DNA from: JAOABC01 sp041287495
GTDB taxonomy: Bacteria > Aquificota > Aquificia > Aquificales > Hydrogenothermaceae
DNA: 10,459 bases
Direction: 5' to 3'
Assembly (NCBI GenBank): GCA_041287495.1
Contig: JBEULE010000024.1
Span: 1-10,459, forward strand
Shown: piece by piece, positions 1 through 7,154 of the stretch
How the letters are laid out: the number at the start of each line of letters is the position of its first letter
How positions within the stretch are numbered: position 1 is the stretch's first letter
Translations under genes and position numbers: made by a program
Notes under the pieces: model-generated
What the model was told of the DNA's origin: nothing
Databases searched by the model: none
The model's input: only the letters and a program-made list of their open reading frames with translations

Positions 1-2793
1 AAAGGAAAAGCTTTCAAGGTAAGGGGACTTCACTTTACAAGACCAGAGGAGATGTATCATAAATTTAAAGGATATGAAGAGTATCTTTTAAACACAATGG
101 AAATAGCTGAAAAATGTAATTTAGAGATAGATACGGTAGAAACACGAGGTTATCTGTTCCCAAAATTTGAAATACCGAAAGAATTTGGAGATTTAACTGC
201 TGCTGAATACTTTGAGAAATTAGCAAAAGAAGGTTTAGAGAAGATATTAGAAAAGGAAAAAAATCTTTCCCAAGAAAAGATAGATCAGTATAAAGAGAGA
301 TTAGAGTATGAGATAAATGTTATAAAAAATATGGGATTCTCTGAATACTTCTTGATAGTTCAGGACTTTATTAACTATGCAAAGAAAAATGGTATTCCGG
401 TTGGTCCAGGAAGAGGTAGTGCTGCAGGGTCTTTAGTTGCTTATGCTCTTGGTATAACTGAAGTTGATCCGTTAAAACACGGGCTTATCTTTGAGAGATT
501 TTTAAATCCGGATAGGATATCAATGCCGGATATAGATGTTGATTTCTGTATGGATAACAGAGATAAAGTCATAGACTATGTAAGAGAAAAATACGGGAAA
601 GAATCTGTTGCACAGATAATAACATTTAACTTCATGAAATCAAAGATGGTTATAAGAGATGTTGCAAGGGTATTAGGGTTTCCCTATCAGGAAGCGGATA
701 AAATAGCAAAGATGATACTTCCCGGACCTATTCAAGGTTCAACACTTACAATAGAAGAAAACCTCCAAGCTCATCCAGACTTTAAAAAACTTTATGAAAC
801 AGATCCTAAGATAAAAGAGCTTTTAGATTTATCAATGAAACTTGAAGGGTCTGCAAGACATACTGGAGTACACGCAGCCGGTATTGTTATAGCTCCCGGT
901 CCCCTTGATGATTTTGTTCCTATTTACAGAGATAAAAATTCGGATGTTGTAACCCAGTTTGAGATGAAGACACTCGAGCAGCTTGGTCTTGTAAAAATGG
1001 ACTTTCTAGGTCTTAAAACTCTTACAGAACTTGACCAGATGAAAAAATTAATAAAGGAGAGACATGGTATAGAAGTAGACTATAAATCTCTGTCCTTAGA
1101 TGATGAAAATGTTTATAAACTTCTACAATCAGGAAAAACTACTGGTGTGTTCCAATTAGAAAGTAAAGGTATGCAGGACTTACTTGTTAGACTAAAACCT
1201 AACCACTTTGATGAGATTATAGCAATTCTTGCACTTTTTAGACCTGGACCTCTCATGAGTGGAATGGTAGATGAGTATATAGAAAGGAAACACGGAAGGA
1301 AAGATATAGTTTATCCTTTTGACGAAGTAAAAGATATACTTGCAGAAACCTACGGTCTTATAGTTTACCAAGAACAGATAATGTTTATTGCCAATATTCT
1401 CTCTGGATTTACGATGGCAGAAGCTGATACACTCCGAAAAGCTATAGGTAAGAAAGACCCAGAAACTATGGCTAAGATGAAGGACAGATTTATAGAGGGA
1501 GCTGTAAAAAGAGGATTTGATAGAGAAAAAATAACAAATCTATGGGAAGATATAGAGAAATTTGCATCTTACTCATTTAACAAATCCCACTCAACAGCTT
1601 ATGCTTATCTATCTTTCTGGACTGCATGGGTTAAAACATACTATCCGGAAGAGTTCTTTACAGTTAAACTTTCAACAGAGAATAACGACACAAAATTTTT
1701 AAACATCCTAAACGATATGGAAAACTTCAATATAAAACTACTTCCTCCTGATATAAATAAAAGTAAATCAAACTTTTATATAGAAGATGAGAAAAAGATA
1801 AGATTTGGGCTTGCAAGAATAAAAGGTGTAGGAGAACAGTCAGCCCAAAATATAGTAGAAGAGAGAGAAAAAAACGGAGATTATATAGATATGTTCAACC
1901 TATGCGAGAGAACTGACTCTAAAACTGTAAATAAAAAAGTCCTTGAAGCACTTATAAAAGCCGGAGCATTTGATTTTGAAGGTGTAGATAGAGGGGTCTT
2001 ACTTGAAAATGTAGATAAAGCATTATCCCATGGTCAGAAAGTTAAAGAGACAAAACAAGCCGGACAAAGTTCCCTCTTTGGTATGATGATAACCCAAAAC
2101 CTTCCGGTAAAACACAACTATGACAGCAAGACAAAATTAACGGAGAAAGAGAAGTTAAAATTAGAAAAGGAAGTTTTGGGATTTTATCTTTCCGGACATC
2201 CTATATCTGTATATAAAAAAGAGTTAAAAGAAAAAGTTTTCACAATAGACCAACTTTACGACGGAGTTTTTGTCTCCGGAAAACTTCAAGCAGGTTCAAA
2301 AGTTATGATAGCCGGCGTTATAGATAATCTAAAAATGAAAAAAACAAAATCCGGAAATACGATTATGGTATTCACTTTATCAGATGAAACTGGACAGATA
2401 GATGTAAGAGCTTTTCCGGAGAAACTTGAGAACAAACATATCGTACAGGATGATGCATTAGTAGCTATAGAAGGAACAATAGATGTTGATGAAGAACAGG
2501 AGATTATAAGCATGACAGCAAACAACACAATAGAAATAGAAAGATTCACAAAAGATTTAAAAGGTATAAAGATAAAGATTCACAAAGAAAAAGCACTAAA
2601 CGGTGTAGCAACAAAGCTAAAAGATTTGTTTACAAAGTATAGGGGAGAGAAGGAAGTAGTTTTATGTATATACGAAGAAGGTAAATTTTACTGTGAGGTT
2701 ATGTTACACTCAGACTTTCATGTAGATTACAACGATGAGTTTAAACACCAACTTTTTAGAGTAATTTCAGAAAAAGATGTGGAGGTTTATTAA
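1..2793 (+). CDS. dnaE: DNA polymerase III subunit alpha (5'-truncated by window edge)
   Basis: Catalytic alpha subunit of the replicative DNA polymerase III holoenzyme, a C-family polymerase that synthesises DNA at the fork in the cytoplasm. The reading frame is open from base 1, so the ATG at position 52 is internal and about 224 N-terminal residues (PHP domain region) lie outside the window. This is judged from the offset to E. coli numbering; the full protein would be about 1,154 aa, normal for the family. The 930 residues present hold PGRGSAAGS, PDIDVDF (codons 176-182, two catalytic Asp at 177 and 179) and VKMDFLGL (third catalytic Asp at codon 334). A helix-hairpin-helix region follows at about codons 600-660, a clamp-binding motif QSSLF at codons 689-693, an OB fold at about 765-810, and a C-terminal domain of the tau-binding type. 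All catalytic residues are intact. The TAA stop shares one base with the ridA ATG, so the two are probably co-transcribed. Confidence 0.98.
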   Translation, partial: KGKAFKVRGLHFTRPEEMYHKFKGYEEYLLNTMEIAEKCNLEIDTVETRGYLFPKFEIPKEFGDLTAAEYFEKLAKEGLEKILEKEKNLSQEKIDQYKERLEYEINVIKNMGFSEYFLIVQDFINYAKKNGIPVGPGRGSAAGSLVAYALGITEVDPLKHGLIFERFLNPDRISMPDIDVDFCMDNRDKVIDYVREKYGKESVAQIITFNFMKSKMVIRDVARVLGFPYQEADKIAKMILPGPIQGSTLTIEENLQAHPDFKKLYETDPKIKELLDLSMKLEGSARHTGVHAAGIVIAPGPLDDFVPIYRDKNSDVVTQFEMKTLEQLGLVKMDFLGLKTLTELDQMKKLIKERHGIEVDYKSLSLDDENVYKLLQSGKTTGVFQLESKGMQDLLVRLKPNHFDEIIAILALFRPGPLMSGMVDEYIERKHGRKDIVYPFDEVKDILAETYGLIVYQEQIMFIANILSGFTMAEADTLRKAIGKKDPETMAKMKDRFIEGAVKRGFDREKITNLWEDIEKFASYSFNKSHSTAYAYLSFWTAWVKTYYPEEFFTVKLSTENNDTKFLNILNDMENFNIKLLPPDINKSKSNFYIEDEKKIRFGLARIKGVGEQSAQNIVEEREKNGDYIDMFNLCERTDSKTVNKKVLEALIKAGAFDFEGVDRGVLLENVDKALSHGQKVKETKQAGQSSLFGMMITQNLPVKHNYDSKTKLTEKEKLKLEKEVLGFYLSGHPISVYKKELKEKVFTIDQLYDGVFVSGKLQAGSKVMIAGVIDNLKMKKTKSGNTIMVFTLSDETGQIDVRAFPEKLENKHIVQDDALVAIEGTIDVDEEQEIISMTANNTIEIERFTKDLKGIKIKIHKEKALNGVATKLKDLFTKYRGEKEVVLCIYEEGKFYCEVMLHSDFHVDYNDEFKHQLFRVISEKDVEVY

Positions 2794-3167
2794 TGCAGAT
2801 TATACATACAGATAGAGCACCACAAGCTATAGGTCCATATTCACAAGCTGTTAAGTATGGAAATTTAGTTTTTGTATCCGGACAGATAGCGATAGACCCA
2901 CAAACAAACCAATTTATAGGGGGAGATATAAAACAACAGACTATTAGAGTTCTTGAAAATATAAAGGCAATTTTAGAACAAGTAGGTTTAAATCTAAACC
3001 ATGTAATAAAAACAACTATATACCTTAAAAATCTTGAAGACTTTCAGATAGTAAACGAGATATACGGACAGTATTTTAAAGAACATAAACCAGCTAGAGC
3101 TACAGTAGAGGTTAGCAGACTTCCAAAGGATGCACTTATTGAGATTGAAGTTATTGCCGGACTTTAA
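2793..3167 (+). CDS. ridA: RidA family reactive enamine/imine deaminase
   Basis: RidA (YjgF/YER057c/UK114) hydrolyses reactive 2-aminoacrylate and related enamines/imines made by PLP enzymes, protecting those enzymes; it is a cytosolic trimer. The 124-aa length is typical. The signature LPKDALIEIE is near the C-terminus. The substrate-carboxylate Arg (Arg102 in PARATVEV, like E. coli Arg105) and the Glu (Glu117, like E. coli Glu120) are both present with the family's 15-residue spacing, which places it in the active RidA subgroup by motif. It starts with ATG overlapping the dnaE stop by one base, with GGAGG at 2781-2785 (7-nt spacing) inside the end of dnaE, so translation is probably coupled. 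Its last 17 bp overlap the convergent murJ gene. Pairing with dnaE looks like operon packing rather than a shared function. Confidence 0.96.
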   Translation: MQIIHTDRAPQAIGPYSQAVKYGNLVFVSGQIAIDPQTNQFIGGDIKQQTIRVLENIKAILEQVGLNLNHVIKTTIYLKNLEDFQIVNEIYGQYFKEHKPARATVEVSRLPKDALIEIEVIAGL

Positions 3168-4668
3168 GTTTCCTTTTTAAGATATTTAAAAACATTATAC
3201 TACTTTCATCTTTTAATAAAGTATTAACAATAAAATAAACTGCTGAGGATATGAATATACTTAAAAACACCACAACCACCTTTGAAGTAAAAGCGAACTT
3301 TATAAAGTCTATAGTTAACACCATAAAAACGACAGCTACAAAATTCTTTAAGAAGGAGATTGAAATATCCTTTATATCTATATCAAAATGAGATTTAAAA
3401 TAGAGGTAGGCCACATTTAAAAACCCACCTAAGGAAGATGCAAAGGCAAGTCCAAAAATACCCCAATCAAACACAAAAGTAAAAAGAACAGCAAAAATAA
3501 TACTACCAAAAACACCAAAAGCCGTAGATATGAGAGGTGTTTTAGTATCTCCCTTTGCAAAGTATCCACTTTTAAAAGGTCTTGTGAGAGCATAACCTAA
3601 AAACCCAACACTATAACCAACTAAAGCATAGTATGTAAGTAAAGCATCTGTTATAGAAAAATTACCTCTAACAAGCAAGACATCAACAATCTCCTTTCCT
3701 AAGAAAATCATTCCAGTTGTTGCCGGAAGAGATATAAATATAGAAAACTTTATTCCTGTCTGGATGTTTTTATAAAACTCTTTTAAATTACCATCTGCAT
3801 AATGTTTTGATAAGGATACTAATAGAGCATTACCAAGACCTATAATAAACACTCCCAATGGAAGCTGGAATATCCTATTTCCATAGTAAAGATATGTGAT
3901 AGCTCCTGTTGTGAGAAAGGAAGCAAGTATAGTATCTATAACAAAGGAAAACTGACTTACACCAAAAGCAGCAAAAGCCGGACCCATCCTCTTTAAGGTA
4001 GTTTTTATTTCCGGATGAAGTTTTAAAGTAGGTTTAAAAATAAGACCTTCTTTAAAAGCTTGAGGCATCTGAACTAAAAACTGAAGTAATCCTCCTATCA
4101 AAGCACCGTAAGCAAGAGCATATATACCAAATTTATCAGCAAAAAAAACAGAGCTAAATATAAAAGAGAGATTCAAAAGAGCAGGAGAGACAGCAGGAAT
4201 AAAAAACCTATCTTTTGTATTCAAAAGGGCCATAAAGAAGGAAGTCCAACCTATAAGTATTAGATAGGGAAAAACTATTCTGACAAGCTCAACAGCAACC
4301 TCAAAACCTTCTCCCTTTGAAATACCGGGAGCTATAATCTTCACAAAGTAAGGAGCAAAAATTATAATCAACCCTGTAATCACAGAGAGAACAAGTGTAT
4401 AGTAGCTAAATAGAGAAGAAGCATAAAGTTTTGCAGTTTCACAAGAGTATTTCTGTTGTTGAGAATAAATTGGTATAAAAGCAGCGTTAAAACTTCCCTC
4501 ACCTATAAGTTGACGAAGTGTATTTGGAAGTCTCCAAGCAACATAAAAAGCATCTGTTAAAACATTAGCTCCAAAATAATAAGCTACGGTAGCATCTCTT
4601 ATATACCCTAAAATACGACTTATAAATGTACCTATAGAAAATATGATAGTGTTTTTGATAAAGTTCAT
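3151..4668 (-). CDS. murJ: Lipid II flippase MurJ (MviN)
   Basis: Integral membrane flippase of the MOP superfamily that moves lipid II, the undecaprenyl-linked peptidoglycan precursor, across the inner membrane. The 505 residues are mostly hydrophobic helices (about 14 expected for the family). The charged residues essential in E. coli MurJ sit at identical numbers: Arg18, Arg24, Asp39, Arg52 and Glu57 (RLPNTLRQLIGEGSF). Arg265, in YGNRIFQLP, matches the cavity Arg270. The ATG shares one base with the TGA of the upstream BsuPI-like gene. I see no close Shine-Dalgarno (nearest GGA is more than 10 nt away), so translation probably depends on coupling. The 3' end overlaps ridA tail to tail by 17 bp, leaving no room for an intergenic terminator. 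Confidence 0.97.
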   Translation of the reverse strand: MNFIKNTIIFSIGTFISRILGYIRDATVAYYFGANVLTDAFYVAWRLPNTLRQLIGEGSFNAAFIPIYSQQQKYSCETAKLYASSLFSYYTLVLSVITGLIIIFAPYFVKIIAPGISKGEGFEVAVELVRIVFPYLILIGWTSFFMALLNTKDRFFIPAVSPALLNLSFIFSSVFFADKFGIYALAYGALIGGLLQFLVQMPQAFKEGLIFKPTLKLHPEIKTTLKRMGPAFAAFGVSQFSFVIDTILASFLTTGAITYLYYGNRIFQLPLGVFIIGLGNALLVSLSKHYADGNLKEFYKNIQTGIKFSIFISLPATTGMIFLGKEIVDVLLVRGNFSITDALLTYYALVGYSVGFLGYALTRPFKSGYFAKGDTKTPLISTAFGVFGSIIFAVLFTFVFDWGIFGLAFASSLGGFLNVAYLYFKSHFDIDIKDISISFLKNFVAVVFMVLTIDFIKFAFTSKVVVVFLSIFISSAVYFIVNTLLKDESSIMFLNILKRKLKVRQ

Positions 4669-5090
4669 CAGAAGTTTATCCTGAGTACTGCCCTTTTGAA
4701 TATAAGACTTCCCTTATCATCAAACAATGTAATTCTTATGTAGTATTCTCCCGATGGAACATCTTTCCCTTCAATATCTTTCTGATTCCAGCACCATTTT
4801 TTCTTTTCAGAAGGTTTAACTGTTGTGATAACTTGAGCCGATAGAGGAGAATATACGGCAATCTCTGGCTTTTCCTTAAGAAAGACTGCCCAAGAACCAG
4901 CAGAAGGAAGGTATATCTGTTTTGAAGATATATTTTCAAGTATAAAACAGACCTCTTCACCTTTATGATACTCAGATTTTAAAGCATAAAATTTAACTTC
5001 TGGCTCAGTTACAGGATAATCATCTGCCTTATTTGAAAATCCAAAAGCTTGGGATATAATTATTAACCCTAATAAAAATATAAACTTCAT
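4668..5090 (-). CDS. Exported Ig-like protein, BsuPI-related domain, function unknown
   Basis: 140-aa protein with an N-terminal signal peptide (MKF, then a hydrophobic run to about residue 18, no lipobox Cys), so probably periplasmic. The rest is beta-rich, and the motifs KKWCWNQKDIEGK and VPSGEYYIRI resemble the pattern W-x-(W)-x-G-x-x-v-x-x-G-x-Y of BsuPI (intracellular proteinase inhibitor) Ig-like domains. This resemblance is by eye and does not establish protease inhibition. The mature part has two cysteines (about 48 and 100) that could form a disulfide. I chose the ATG at 5090 over the in-frame TTG at 5093 because AAAGGAG on the minus strand sits 7 nt before the ATG but only 4 nt before the TTG. 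It lies upstream of murJ with a 1-nt overlap, so the two are co-transcribed, which hints at an envelope role but no more. Confidence 0.8.
   Translation of the reverse strand: MKFIFLLGLIIISQAFGFSNKADDYPVTEPEVKFYALKSEYHKGEEVCFILENISSKQIYLPSAGSWAVFLKEKPEIAVYSPLSAQVITTVKPSEKKKWCWNQKDIEGKDVPSGEYYIRITLFDDKGSLIFKRAVLRINF
5033..5060 (+). promoter_or_regulatory. Candidate sigma-70 promoter for der
   Basis: TTGAAA (5033-5038), a 16-nt spacer and TATAAT (5055-5060) form a near-consensus pair on the plus strand. Transcription would begin near 5067 and give a leader of about 75 nt before the der ATG. The promoter lies within the antisense strand of the signal-peptide codons of the opposite gene. It is the best match near der, but perfect -10 boxes arise easily in DNA this AT-rich. 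Confidence 0.45.
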
Positions 5091-5116
5091 CAAATTACTC
5101 CTTTGGTAGAAGTTTA
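5081..5116. repeat. Perfect 8-bp inverted repeat enclosing an RBS and start codon
   Basis: TAAACTTC (5081-5088) and GAAGTTTA (5109-5116) are exact reverse complements separated by 20 nt. On the minus strand the loop holds the AAAGGAG ribosome-binding site and the first base of the ATG region of the BsuPI-like gene, and one arm covers its codons 1-4. On the plus strand the same repeat lies in the predicted der leader. It could be a translation-control hairpin or a protein-binding site; the sequence alone does not decide. Confidence 0.5.
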
Positions 5117-5123
5117 AAAGATT

Positions 5124-5129
5124 ATTATA
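5124..5129 (-). promoter_or_regulatory. Candidate -10 box for the BsuPI-like gene and murJ
   Basis: A perfect TATAAT on the minus strand, 34 nt upstream of the ATG at 5090. Transcription would start near 5117, almost exactly at the outer edge of the inverted repeat at 5081-5116. No good -35 hexamer lies at 16-18 nt; TTGCTA is present only at 22 nt. Confidence 0.4.
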
Positions 5130-5141
5130 ACAGGAGAGAAG

Positions 5142-6476
5142 ATGTTTAGAGTAGCAATAATAGGAAGACCAAATGTAGGAAAATCTTCACTTTTTAACAG
5201 AATCATAGGAAAGAGAAAATCTATAGTAGAAGATATCCCCGGTGTAACAAGAGACAGGATAATATCTACCGCAGATTGGAGAGGAGTAAAGTTTGAGATT
5301 GTTGACACAGGAGGATACATAACAGATGACCAAGATAAATTTGCACCTTACATAAGGAAACAGGTAGAGAAAGAACTTGACCTCTCTGATATGTTTGTGT
5401 TTGTAGTTGATGGAAGACAAGGTTTAATAGAACTTGATAGAGAGATAGCAAATATCCTAAGAAGAACCCAAAAACCTGTTATAGTTGCAGTAAATAAGAT
5501 AGATGACCCTGAGAAAGAAAAATTAGCCTATGAGTTTTATGAACTTGGATTTGAAAATGTTATACCTATATCTACCATACAGAAGTTGGGAGTTGCAGAC
5601 CTTTTAGATAAGATATACGAGTATATCCCCGAGTACGAAAAAGAGATAGAAGAGCAAGAAGAAGAAACAGACCAAGATTATATAAAGGTTGCCATAGTAG
5701 GAAAGCCTAATGCCGGAAAATCCTCCCTTCTAAATGCTATTCTCGGAGAAGAAAGGGCATTAGTATCAGATATACCAGGAACAACAAGAGATACGATAGA
5801 CACTATTTTTGAAAAAGATGGAGATAGATACCTATTTATAGATACAGCCGGAATAAGAAAAAGGTCAAAAGTAGAGTATGGAGTAGAGTTTTTCTCTGTA
5901 GGAAGAAGTATAGAAGCTATAGAGAGAGCAGATGTAGTTGTCCTTGTTATAGATGCTACAGAAGGAGCAACAGAGCAAGATACAAAGATAGCCGGACTTA
6001 TTCAAAATAGATACAAACCGGCAGTAATTGTTTTAAACAAAATTGACAAACTAAACCAAAAAGAGCTTGAAAAGGCTATTCAAAAAACAAAAGAGAAACT
6101 TTACTTCTTAGATTACGCACCGATAGTTTTAACATCAACAGTAAAAAGAATTGGGATAAACGAACTTCTTAAAAAGATAAAAGAAGTTTACCTGCAAGCA
6201 TTTAAGAGAGTGTCAACAGGTCAGTTAAACAGAGCTATAAAACAGATAACATCTTTAAGACAACCACCTTCATACCAAGGAAAACCTCTTAAAATCTATT
6301 ATGCAACGCAACTCGATGGGAAACCTCCGGCATTCTTACTTTTTGTAAACAAAAAAGAAGGTTTTAAAAAAAACTATCTAAGATTCTTAGAGAACAATCT
6401 CCGGACTATATTGGGATTTGAAAACAGTCCGATAAAACTTATACTCCGTGGCAAAGAAGAAGAAAAAGATGATTAA
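5142..6476 (+). CDS. der: Ribosome biogenesis GTPase Der (EngA)
   Basis: Essential GTPase with two tandem G domains and a C-terminal KH-like domain that acts late in 50S subunit assembly. The 444-aa length is normal. First G domain: P-loop GRPNVGKS (8-15), switch Thr in GVTRD (34-38), DTGG (55-58), NKID (118-121). An acidic linker (about 164-178, Glu-rich) leads to the second G domain: GKPNAGKS (187-194), GTTRD (213-217), DTAG (234-237), NKID (299-302). The KH-like domain spans about 350-438, including the PPAFLLFVN segment. All nucleotide-binding motifs are intact. The ATG has AGGAG at 5132-5136 (5-nt spacing). It is transcribed alone, diverging from the BsuPI-like gene and followed by a 264-bp gap. 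Confidence 0.98.
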   Translation: MFRVAIIGRPNVGKSSLFNRIIGKRKSIVEDIPGVTRDRIISTADWRGVKFEIVDTGGYITDDQDKFAPYIRKQVEKELDLSDMFVFVVDGRQGLIELDREIANILRRTQKPVIVAVNKIDDPEKEKLAYEFYELGFENVIPISTIQKLGVADLLDKIYEYIPEYEKEIEEQEEETDQDYIKVAIVGKPNAGKSSLLNAILGEERALVSDIPGTTRDTIDTIFEKDGDRYLFIDTAGIRKRSKVEYGVEFFSVGRSIEAIERADVVVLVIDATEGATEQDTKIAGLIQNRYKPAVIVLNKIDKLNQKELEKAIQKTKEKLYFLDYAPIVLTSTVKRIGINELLKKIKEVYLQAFKRVSTGQLNRAIKQITSLRQPPSYQGKPLKIYYATQLDGKPPAFLLFVNKKEGFKKNYLRFLENNLRTILGFENSPIKLILRGKEEEKDD

Positions 6477-6525
6477 AATAGTATGTTACAAAAATGAAGA
6501 AAAGGATAGAAGAATTTTATTCAAT

Positions 6526-6651
6526 TAATACCGAAACTGATGTATAATAATTCAAATGAGGGCAGTAAAAATAAATCTGATAAAAGAGAATGCGGAAGAG
6601 TTAAAAAATCTTTTAAAGACGTTAGATTAATATTTTTCGGTTTTGGTATTA
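6526..6651. repeat. 126-bp segment bounded by 15-nt imperfect inverted repeats
   Basis: The left arm (6526-6540, TAATACCGAAACTGA) and right arm (6637-6651, TCGGTTTTGGTATTA) pair at 13 of 15 positions, with the outer seven bases perfect (TAATACC/GGTATTA). Both mismatches become G-U wobbles in RNA read from the plus strand. The interior is AT-rich and includes a 24-codon ORF. No convincing target-site duplication flanks it. It could be a MITE-like remnant or the stem of an RNA; I cannot separate these without finding other copies. Confidence 0.5.
6556..6630 (+). other. Very short ORF (24 codons) inside the inverted-repeat segment, doubtful
   Basis: ATG to TAA encodes MRAVKINLIKENAEELKN followed by LLKTLD, a Lys/Glu/Leu-rich peptide that would be largely helical. 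A TATAAT lies 8 nt upstream (6543-6548), but there is no ribosome-binding site. It could be a decayed N-terminal fragment of a transposase or another gene, or chance. I do not recognise it and list it only because it fills most of the space between the repeat arms. Confidence 0.15.
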
Positions 6652-6698
6652 TTAACTATATACCACTTATACAGAGAATCTCAAATTAATTGAAAATA

Positions 6699-6707
6699 TG
6701 ATATAAT
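6699..6707 (+). promoter_or_regulatory. Extended -10 promoter of the rplS-rnhB-trpD run
   Basis: TGATATAAT is a perfect -10 (6702-6707) preceded by the TGn extension. Transcription would start near 6714, about 27 nt before the rplS ATG. The -35 position (6679-6684, TCTCAA) is poor, as is common with extended -10 promoters. Confidence 0.6.
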
Positions 6708-6740
6708 TTTTAGCTAAATTTTTTGAATGGAGGAAGTATT

Positions 6741-7154
6741 ATGCATCAGCTAATAAGAGAGATTGAGCAAAAGTATATGCCACAAGACATTCCGGAGTTT
6801 AGATCGGGAGATACAGTTAGATTACACCTAAAAGTAAAAGAAGGAGAAAAAGAGAGAATACAGATATTTGAAGGATTGGTTATAAGAGTGAGAGGTTCAG
6901 GATTAGGAAAGACTTTTACAGTTAGAAAAGTGTCTTACGGAGTTGGGATGGAAAGGATATTCCCAATAGCATGCCCCTCTATACAAAAAATAGAAGTGAT
7001 TAAAAGAGGTGTTGTCAGAAGAGCTAAACTATACTACATCAGAAATCTCAAAGGTAAAGCTGCTAAAATCAGAGAACTTAAAGATTGGGAAATCAAGAAA
7101 AGAGCTGCTGAATCTAAAGCTGCTACAGAAAATAAAAATAATGGACAGTCTTGA
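6741..7154 (+). CDS. rplS: 50S ribosomal protein L19
   Basis: Structural protein of the large ribosomal subunit, located at the subunit interface. The 137-aa product matches L19 throughout: an N-terminal helix, FRSGDTVRLHLKVKEG (20-35), IQIFEGLVI (40-48), RGSGLGKTFTVRK (51-63), GVGMERIFP (67-75) and the signature VRRAKLYYIR (92-101). Compared with about 115 aa in E. coli it carries a Lys/Ala/Asn-rich tail of roughly 20 residues. The ATG at 6741 is preferred over the in-frame TTG at 6723 because TGGAGGA at 6728-6734 sits 7 nt before it and L19 proteins begin there. The usual trmD, rimM and rpsP neighbours are not directly upstream. The last 14 bases overlap rnhB in another frame. Confidence 0.97.
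   Translation: MHQLIREIEQKYMPQDIPEFRSGDTVRLHLKVKEGEKERIQIFEGLVIRVRGSGLGKTFTVRKVSYGVGMERIFPIACPSIQKIEVIKRGVVRRAKLYYIRNLKGKAAKIRELKDWEIKKRAAESKAATENKNNGQS

Larger units (their letters stand above)
6477..6740. other. Intergenic region between der and rplS
   Basis: This 264-bp stretch is the largest without a convincing gene. It contains the inverted-repeat segment at 6526-6651, two short ORFs lacking ribosome-binding sites (17 codons from 6494, 24 codons from 6556), and the rplS promoter and leader. There is no GC-rich hairpin followed by a T tract, so no Rho-independent terminator for der is visible. Confidence 0.7.

Noticed and set aside
2286..2549. Minus-strand ORF opposite the dnaE OB-fold region
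   Set aside because: It lies wholly within strongly conserved dnaE sequence, lacks a ribosome-binding site and resembles no protein; the same holds for the minus-strand ORFs opposite der and the plus-strand ORF at 9732-9929.
5103..5131. TTGGTA-N17-TATAAC as the der promoter
   Set aside because: The transcription start would fall near 5138, so the RNA would lack the AGGAG at 5132-5136 that serves der; the pair at 5033-5060 fits better.
5187..5451. Minus-strand ORFs opposite the first G domain of der
   Set aside because: They are antisense to invariant GTPase motifs and have no independent support.
6494..6547. 17-codon ORF MKKRIEEFYSINTETDV after der
   Set aside because: There is no ribosome-binding site, it ends within the left inverted-repeat arm, and ORFs of this length are expected by chance.
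6674..6682. GAGAATCTC palindrome upstream of the rplS promoter as an operator
   Set aside because: Four-base arms around one base are too short to support a claim in AT-rich DNA.
6723..6740. TTG at 6723 as the rplS start, adding six residues
   Set aside because: It would place the GGAGG inside the coding region; the ATG at 6741 has ideal spacing and gives the standard L19 N-terminus.
7009..7140. TTG at 7009 as the rnhB start, adding 44 residues
   Set aside because: The extra residues are the out-of-frame shadow of the L19 tail and do not resemble RNase HII; the ATG at 7141 gives the usual length.
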